Positions 6,396 to 10,538 of a stretch of DNA of 10,538 bases are shown here, piece by piece; positions within the stretch are counted from its first letter, which is position 1, and every line of letters begins with the position of its first letter. This stretch comes from UMGS1502 sp045545435 (GTDB lineage: Bacteria; Actinomycetota; Coriobacteriia; Coriobacteriales; Eggerthellaceae). The stretch covers positions 1 to 10,538 of the forward strand of contig JAZQAV010000053.1 of NCBI GenBank assembly GCA_045545435.1, written 5' to 3'. The notes beneath the pieces were generated by a model. It was not told where the DNA came from and made no database searches. It was given only the letters and a program-made list of their open reading frames with translations. A program made the translations under genes and the position numbers.

Positions 6396-7361
6396 CTATT
6401 CGCGCGCCGCCCTCAAAACCATACCTTGAAGGATATCCGACTCGCTGACGGTGAATAAATCGGCGCCAAGCTGGTCCATTACCTCTTCCAAAACCAACAA
6501 CCCGGCGACTATCACAGGCGCTCGCTTGGGATCCAAGCCCACTACCATCTTTCGCTGCTCAAGCGAAAGACTTGCAAGCTCTGCGGTTATGCTTTTCAAC
6601 TGCGCGCGCGATACCACACTTTTATGCACGCGAGAGCGATCGTAAACCGCCATTTTCTCGCGGATGGAAACAACGCTGGTAGCCGTTCCTGCTACCGCCA
6701 CCATGCGCGGGAGCGACCCAGAAGCCCCGATTACCGAACGCAGTTTTTCGAATTCGGCAGCAAACTGGCTTGCAATCCATGCGCGCGCCGCCGCAATTTC
6801 TTGAGGATCCATTGGGTCGGCATGCAAGAAGCGCTCGGTAACACGGCGGCAGCCCACATTAAAGGAATGGGCGAACACGGGAGCCTCACCGGCAGATCCG
6901 GCGATTACCTCCGTAGAACCGCCGCCCACGTCAACCACCACTACCTCTTCGCCGGGAAACTCGAGCGTGGCCCCAGCGAAAGAGAGCGCAGCTTCCTCGT
7001 CTCCCGAAATAACGCGCAACGACACGCCCAGTTCACGCAGGCGAGCTTCAAATTCATCTGCATTCTGCGCGTCGCGAGAAGCCGACGTGGTTAATGCCAC
7101 TATGTGCGCAGGGCACACCGATGCGCCTTCCAACCCGTTCAGGATATCCAGATAGTGTTCGACGATGGTCGCAACGCGCTCAATCGCTTCGGGCTTCAAG
7201 CGGCCTGTAGCGTCAACCCCCTCGCCTAAATTGGCGATGGCGTATTCGCGCGTGCGCTCTTCGATGGTACCCGACACGTCAACATCGGCCACCAGCATAC
7301 GGCAGGTGACCGTCCCAATGTCTATAACCGCAATACGGCGGGCAGAAAAATGTGGCTGCAT
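6396..7361 (-). CDS. ppx: Ppx/GppA-family exopolyphosphatase
   Basis: This 321-residue cytosolic protein belongs to the ASKHA-fold Ppx/GppA family, which hydrolyses inorganic polyphosphate or pppGpp. The phosphate-binding motif 1 is DIGTVTCR at 14-21. The TSASRDAQN segment is at 92-100, the SGDEEA segment with the likely catalytic glutamate is at 119-124, and phosphate motif 2, DVGGGSTE, is at 144-151. The length matches the short two-domain actinobacterial enzymes that lack the C-terminal HD-like domain of E. coli PPX. Motif 1 usually reads DxGTNSxR, so Val-Thr-Cys here is a departure. The ATG at 7361 has AAGGG overlapping the stop of the upstream division gene, with nine bases between the genes. 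This implies cotranscription and translational coupling. The choice between polyphosphatase and pppGpp hydrolase cannot be made from sequence alone. Confidence 0.88.
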   Translation of the reverse strand: MQPHFSARRIAVIDIGTVTCRMLVADVDVSGTIEERTREYAIANLGEGVDATGRLKPEAIERVATIVEHYLDILNGLEGASVCPAHIVALTTSASRDAQNADEFEARLRELGVSLRVISGDEEAALSFAGATLEFPGEEVVVVDVGGGSTEVIAGSAGEAPVFAHSFNVGCRRVTERFLHADPMDPQEIAAARAWIASQFAAEFEKLRSVIGASGSLPRMVAVAGTATSVVSIREKMAVYDRSRVHKSVVSRAQLKSITAELASLSLEQRKMVVGLDPKRAPVIVAGLLVLEEVMDQLGADLFTVSESDILQGMVLRAARE

Positions 7362-7370
7362 AGTGCGCCC

Positions 7371-8582
7371 TTAATGAACGTCGAAAACAAAGTCGAGGAA
7401 AGGCGAATACCAGGTTTCGGGATAGCCTATGCGATTGACATCAACGTTAGCGGCAATGCTCGCGCCCACTTCCTTCTCGTTGTAAGCGCTTGAAGACAGC
7501 CCTTCAACCCATGCGGTTTCCTCGCCCGGCTTAACCCAGCCGTAGCTTTCGTGCGCGATGGTTTCAATACCCGCCTCGCTGGTAAGCGTCTCGTGCTGAG
7601 CCTCGAGCGCGGCACTGCGGTTTTCAAGAGCCGCATACTGCATCTGCAACCGATCGTTCTCGCGGACCGATTGATAATACTGCTGAACAGGGCCGTAAAG
7701 CGTGATGCTCGCCGCAAGAACGCAGATGACAACCGTGCCCGCGATAAGCTTTGACGCAGGCACCGAAAAACTTGAGAACCAAGCGAACGGGTTCAGTTTT
7801 GCCGTGGCCGCACCCACAAACTCGCGCGCCGGAACCAATCGGGCGGCACGGCGCTGGTTTTTGCCCATCTCGCCCTTGTAAACAGCAGCGCGCGGAGCGC
7901 CTTCCGCTGCGCCCTCTTCACCTTTTCGGCTACCGAATTGCTTGTTGAAAAGCTTTTCGGCACGCGCCTTCAAACGCTGCTTCGACTTTTTCTCACGCTG
8001 CGCAGCACGCGCCGATTTCGCGGTGCCCCTCGAGCGCCGCGTGCGCGTGCCTACTTCATGCTCGTCGAATTCGGGGACTTCACGTGCGTCAAAATCGTCG
8101 AAACGCAGGCGATTGCGCGAACCCAAACGTGTCGAATTGCGCGACGAATCGCGCGCGGTCGAGAACTCATTCGAATGCGCAGACGAACGGGCGTCGCCTA
8201 ACGACAGCGCACGCCTTTCGGGGCGCTCCCAGAAGTTCGCCGCCGTCCTCACATTGGACTCACGCGGCGGCGTGCTGCGACGACGCGATGAGGCGTTGTT
8301 TTGATTGCTGGCAGCTACCCCTCTTCGCGATCCGCTCTCGGAGCGCGTGCGGCTGCGATTTGAAGATGCGGTGCGATTTTCGATGCCGCGAGACGCTTTG
8401 CGATCAACGCGTGCGCTCGAACGCATCTGAGATTCGCCACGCGAATTCGCAGAACGCGAAGACGAACGTGACGAAGTGCCCGACCTGCGAAAATCGGTAT
8501 CGTATGCATCGCGAGCGCCACTGCGCGTTGCGCGAGCCGAACGCGCCGCGTCAAAGGAAACGATGTTGGTTTGTCGTGCCAA
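7371..8582 (-). CDS. DivIC/FtsB-like septum formation protein with long Arg/Ser-rich N-terminus
   Basis: This 403-residue protein is a likely bitopic division protein of the DivIC/FtsB family, which links FtsL and FtsQ/DivIB in the divisome. One membrane segment is visible at about 279-297 (LIAGTVVICVLAASITLYG). It is followed by a coiled-coil stretch rich in Glu, Gln, Leu and Ala at about 300-340, then a short extracellular domain with the AHESYGWVKPGE segment typical of the family. The first 270 residues are predicted to be disordered and cytoplasmic, with many Arg-Ser dipeptides, acidic patches at about 160-180, and a Lys/Arg-rich part after that. The start is taken as TTG at 8582, because AAGGGG at 8596-8591 lies eight bases before it. 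An in-frame ATG at 8603 has no ribosome binding site. It is adjacent to ppx as in other actinobacteria. Confidence 0.8.
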   Translation of the reverse strand: MARQTNIVSFDAARSARATRSGARDAYDTDFRRSGTSSRSSSRSANSRGESQMRSSARVDRKASRGIENRTASSNRSRTRSESGSRRGVAASNQNNASSRRRSTPPRESNVRTAANFWERPERRALSLGDARSSAHSNEFSTARDSSRNSTRLGSRNRLRFDDFDAREVPEFDEHEVGTRTRRSRGTAKSARAAQREKKSKQRLKARAEKLFNKQFGSRKGEEGAAEGAPRAAVYKGEMGKNQRRAARLVPAREFVGAATAKLNPFAWFSSFSVPASKLIAGTVVICVLAASITLYGPVQQYYQSVRENDRLQMQYAALENRSAALEAQHETLTSEAGIETIAHESYGWVKPGEETAWVEGLSSSAYNEKEVGASIAANVDVNRIGYPETWYSPFLDFVFDVH

Positions 8583-8590
8583 GAAATGTG

Positions 8591-8596
8591 CCCCTT
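8591..8596 (-). promoter_or_regulatory. Shine-Dalgarno sequence supporting a TTG start
   Basis: On the minus strand AAGGGG (8596-8591) stands eight bases before the TTG at 8582. No comparable site precedes the ATG at 8603. It therefore favours TTG as the start of the DivIC/FtsB-like gene. The ATG would place this site inside the coding sequence. Confidence 0.6.
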
Positions 8597-8642
8597 GAAG
8601 CATCGTGTGTGTTTGAGTTGCGTTAATGCTTGAAGCCTTTTC

Positions 8643-8651
8643 AGAATAGCA
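8643..8651 (-). promoter_or_regulatory. Candidate extended -10 promoter for the division gene
   Basis: Reading the minus strand, TGCTATTCT (8651-8643) matches an extended -10 element (TG-N-TATTCT). No good -35 box lies at the usual distance. It would start transcription near 8636, giving a leader of about 55 bases before the TTG start. It lies just downstream of the terminator of the repressor gene. Confidence 0.35.
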
Positions 8652-8673
8652 CAGAAATTTGTCCGACATATAC

Positions 8674-8712
8674 AAAGCACACGCCCTTTTTGGCAAAGGG
8701 CGTGTGCTTTTT
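8674..8712. terminator. Hairpin terminator after the metal-dependent repressor
   Basis: A 16-bp perfect stem (8674-8689 with 8695-8710) encloses a 5-base loop. T5 follows on the plus strand (8708-8712). On the minus strand, the direction of the genes around it, the tail reads TTTGTATAT, which is less ideal but T-rich. It lies about 100 bases past the repressor stop and before the division gene, so its likely job is to separate the two. Confidence 0.8.
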
Positions 8713-8807
8713 GAAATGATTGCTCTGGTTCAGTTGATGCGCTCACAAGCGGTACGCAACACGAGCGATTTTGGTCGCGCGGTATGCATTGCACTTAAAA
8801 CCGCACG

Positions 8808-9191
8808 CTAGAACGTAAGGCCAAGATCCTTGATGTACGCCATCCATCGTTCAAAAGAGATGTCGCTGATTGCGTGCTCCATCAAATGCGCCTCTTCTTC
8901 GGCCGTCTCAGAATCAATTCCCAAAGCTTGCTCCATGAAAACGACGAGCAGTTTATGGCGTTCGACGATTTTCGTTCCGTATTCCAAACCAGCTGGCGTC
9001 AGCGTGACATCGCCATAATACGGCTGGCTTAACATGTTGCTTTCTTTGAGAGAAGATACCGCCTTATTAACCGAGGCCTTCGAAACGCCCATCTTCTTGG
9101 CAATATCTACCGAGCGAATAGGGTTGGCCGGCGAGCCTCCCAACATAACAATTGTCGCAAGATAGTCTTCGTGCGACTTAGATACCTTCAT
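8808..9191 (-). CDS. DtxR/MntR-family metal-dependent transcriptional repressor
   Basis: This 127-residue cytosolic DNA-binding protein should repress metal-uptake or metal-homeostasis genes when loaded with Fe2+ or Mn2+. Residues about 8-70 form the winged helix-turn-helix, with a recognition helix near VSKASVNKAVSSLK (36-49). Residues about 71-124 form the dimerisation and metal-binding domain. Likely ligands are D9 (position of MntR Asp8 or DtxR Met10), H79, H102, E105 and H106. H102 stands where DtxR has Cys and MntR has Glu, and the residue equivalent to DtxR Glu83 is V83. There is no SH3-like third domain, so the length is like MntR. Asp at position 9 leans towards manganese, but the unusual ligand set leaves metal choice open. 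AAGGAG lies nine bases before the ATG. No partner transporter gene is in the window. Confidence 0.87.
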   Translation of the reverse strand: MKVSKSHEDYLATIVMLGGSPANPIRSVDIAKKMGVSKASVNKAVSSLKESNMLSQPYYGDVTLTPAGLEYGTKIVERHKLLVVFMEQALGIDSETAEEEAHLMEHAISDISFERWMAYIKDLGLTF

Positions 9192-9254
9192 TGCTGCATA
9201 CTCCTTTTATGTGCGCAAACAACTGCACCAATTGGCCAAAACGCTCTTTTACAT

Positions 9255-9454
9255 GCCAAGAAACCCCTAAGCAGCTGCTTGGGGGTTTCTGTTTATTCAA
9301 AAGGGCTGACGAGGGAAGAGAGAGGGGGGGTGGGGTCCCTCGTCAGCGCATTTGCGGTGGACAACCAGACGAGAGAGAGTCTCCACCGCTCGGATTAGCG
9401 TAATCAAAGGCCTTGAAGGTGCTTGAGGCTTTTGCTCGCCTCTGTCCTTTTGAC
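9255..9454 (-). ncRNA. Candidate small RNA or structured leader with C-rich and CU-rich hairpin loops
   Basis: A strong minus-strand promoter at 9462-9490 would start an RNA near 9454. Downstream are, in order, a 5-bp hairpin (9442-9438 with 9429-9425), a perfect 8-bp stem (9389-9382 with 9361-9354), a perfect 12-bp stem (9347-9336 with 9316-9305), and a terminator-like hairpin (9290-9259). The 8-bp stem has a loop with CTCTCTCTC. The 12-bp stem has a 19-base loop containing CCCC, seven C in a row, and CTCTCT. C-rich loops recall the actinobacterial 6C RNA, which has two hairpins with runs of six or more C. Only one loop here fits, so I do not assign it to that class. No open frame with a ribosome binding site was seen. 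The alternative is an untranslated leader of the repressor at 9191. Confidence 0.5.
9259..9290. terminator. Long hairpin with T-rich flanks, probable terminator
   Basis: AGAAACCCC (9259-9267) pairs with GGGGTTTCT (9282-9290), and AAGCAG pairs with CTGCTT inside, with one T-G wobble between them. The inverted repeat is 32 bases long and almost perfect. On minus the tail is TTTCTTGG; on plus it is TTTCTGTTTATTC. It could end the candidate small RNA on minus, act as an attenuator before the repressor gene, or stop a plus-strand transcript. Confidence 0.65.
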
Positions 9455-9461
9455 AATTGTT

Positions 9462-9490
9462 AGTCTATGGTTACTGCTTCCCTTTGTCAA
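9462..9490 (-). promoter_or_regulatory. Strong sigma70-like promoter on the minus strand
   Basis: On the minus strand TTGACA (9490-9485) is a perfect -35 box. After exactly 17 bases, TAGACT (9467-9462) serves as a -10 box. The likely start is the G at 9454. It points at the hairpin region and then at the metal repressor, about 265 bases downstream. This is the best promoter match I see in the window. Confidence 0.6.
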
Positions 9491-9867
9491 GATAATGTTT
9501 TCCATGGTTTACTTCTTCATATGTTATCCACAATTTACTTTTTCGTACTCTCAATCTGACGTGCCTTTACGTGAGCCGCAAAAGGGCAACGGGAGAAACA
9601 GTCGACAACGGGCGCTCGCACTCTGCACACTGCGGCCGCGTTCCCCGCTGTCCCAACACCCAAAACCGGAACAGATTGCAACCGTGCGCCATTTATACTG
9701 GGCTTTGCATGAAGCACCGATTCCTTTTCCCCACAACCAAAATCACGGGTATACTTTCTTCTTGTCAACGTTACCGACATCCATCAGCGCCGTTATGGCT
9801 GTTGCGCGCTTTCTGAACGCCTGCCACAACAACGTTCGCAGCCAACAAACAAGGGAAGGTTCACCAT
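9491..9867. other. Gene-free region upstream of threonine synthase
   Basis: About 380 bases without a credible protein gene. An open frame running through it from 9423 into the thrC gene in another frame is not convincing. A perfect DnaA-box sequence, TTATCCACA, is at 9524-9532 but stands alone. TATACT occurs at 9694-9699 and at 9750-9755. The second could be a -10 box for thrC but lacks a good -35 partner. A short hairpin GCTT-N6-AAGC lies near 9712-9725. No T-box or other riboswitch motif for threonine was recognised. Confidence 0.5.
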
Positions 9868-10538
9868 ATGACCGACGCACAAGCCCTCGAAAACAACCTG
9901 TACATCGACACCCGCGGTGCATGCCGCACGCCCGTTCCTTTCACGCGTGCGGTTATCGACGGTCTGGCAAACGGAGGCGGCCTCTACGTTCCCGAGAGCG
10001 TTCCCACGTTGAGCATCGATGAGATCTGCGAGCTTGCCGCACTTCCCTACGCACAACAAGCTGCCCGCGTCTATCGTGCGTTCGGCGTTGACCTTTCCGA
10101 CGAAACGCTGGCAAAAATCACCTCTGAAGCGTACAGCGACAATTTTGACCACGAGGACATTTGCCCCATTACCACGCTCGACGAAGGATTGCACGTCCTT
10201 GAGCTTTGGCACGGCCCGACGAGCGCTTTCAAGGACATGGCCCTGCAGTGCCTCCCCCGCTTCTTCAGCGCCAGCGCCCAGGTTCTTCGCGACCGCGGCG
10301 AACTTGAAGACAAGCACATGATTTTGGTTGCCACCTCGGGCGACACGGGCAAAGCTGCACTGGAGGGATTCCGCGACGTGCCTGGCGTGTGCATCGGCGT
10401 CATGTATCCCGATGGCGGCGTGAGTGACATCCAATTCAAGCAGATGGCCACACAAGCAGGCTCCAACGTGCAGGTTTGGGGCGTAGAAGGCAACTTCGAC
10501 GATTGCCAAACTGGCGCTAAGAACGTTTTCAACGACAG
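9868..10538 (+). CDS. thrC: Threonine synthase, N-terminal part (3' end outside window)
   Basis: The first 223 codons of a PLP-dependent threonine synthase are present. The enzyme converts O-phosphohomoserine to threonine in the cytosol, the last step of threonine synthesis. The frame is open to the window end, and the family is usually about 450-500 residues long. Features seen are YIDTRG near the N-terminus, the GGLYVPE segment at 37-43, and LWHGPTSAFKDMA at 113-125. K122 of that last segment is the likely PLP-binding lysine. The ATSGDTGKAA loop, which holds the PLP phosphate, is further on. The arrangement is that of the enzyme type found in E. coli and yeast. The ATG at 9868 follows GGAAGG at 9854-9859. 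It diverges from the metal repressor, with about 680 bases between them, and appears to begin its own transcription unit. Confidence 0.96.
   Translation, partial: MTDAQALENNLYIDTRGACRTPVPFTRAVIDGLANGGGLYVPESVPTLSIDEICELAALPYAQQAARVYRAFGVDLSDETLAKITSEAYSDNFDHEDICPITTLDEGLHVLELWHGPTSAFKDMALQCLPRFFSASAQVLRDRGELEDKHMILVATSGDTGKAALEGFRDVPGVCIGVMYPDGGVSDIQFKQMATQAGSNVQVWGVEGNFDDCQTGAKNVFND

Noticed and set aside
9305..9445. T-box or amino-acid riboswitch controlling thrC on the plus strand
   Set aside because: No AGGGTGGNACCGCG motif or Thr specifier loop was found, no terminator lies close to thrC, and the best promoter points the other way.
9524..9532. Perfect DnaA box TTATCCACA as a sign of a replication origin
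   Set aside because: It is the only copy I see. No cluster of boxes, no dnaA or dnaN, and no parAB genes are nearby.
9423..10022. Plus-strand open frame of 199 codons ahead of thrC
   Set aside because: It overlaps the start of threonine synthase in another frame, lacks a ribosome binding site, and has low-quality composition.

Overview
The window looks like chromosomal DNA of a moderately GC-rich actinobacterium. The best fit, by inference, is an anaerobe of the Coriobacteriia (Eggerthellaceae-like). Three things point there: a siroheme-dependent (Ahb) heme pathway, a DivIC/FtsB gene next to a Ppx-type phosphatase as in many Actinobacteria, and a CwlM-like peptidoglycan-binding protein. No mobile element, CRISPR array or phage gene was seen.

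Layout: (1) 2-250, the 3' end of a thioredoxin reductase gene, closed by a strong terminator. (2) 307-593, a gene-free leader with a possible promoter and nested inverted repeats. (3) 594-4122, a two-gene heme operon: ahbC, then four bases later one long gene whose product joins an AhbD-type radical SAM heme synthase to AhbA-like and AhbB-like siroheme decarboxylase halves. A hairpin at 4142-4178 can stop transcription from both sides. (4) 4204-6345 on the minus strand: tRNA-Leu(UAA), a polyprenyl diphosphate synthase, and a CwlM-like protein that has lost a recognisable amidase active site. (5) 6396-8582 on the minus strand: a DivIC/FtsB-like division protein with a very long Arg/Ser-rich N-terminus, then a Ppx/GppA phosphatase. 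(6) 8808-9191 on the minus strand: a short DtxR/MntR-type metal-dependent repressor. (7) 9192-9867, about 680 bases without a protein gene, containing a strong minus-strand promoter and a series of perfect hairpins that look like an undescribed small RNA or a structured leader of the repressor. (8) 9868 to the end, the 5' part of threonine synthase.

How the genes fit together: AhbA/B would decarboxylate siroheme, AhbC would remove two acetate side chains, and AhbD would decarboxylate Fe-coproporphyrin III to heme b. The two genes therefore encode every step from siroheme to heme, with the first and last steps on one polypeptide. The polyprenyl synthase, CwlM-like and DivIC-like genes concern quinone or envelope lipid supply, cell-wall control and division. 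The most unusual items are the AhbD-AhbA-AhbB fusion with its HPGG-repeat N-terminus and the hairpin-rich RNA with C-rich and CU-rich loops beside the metal repressor.
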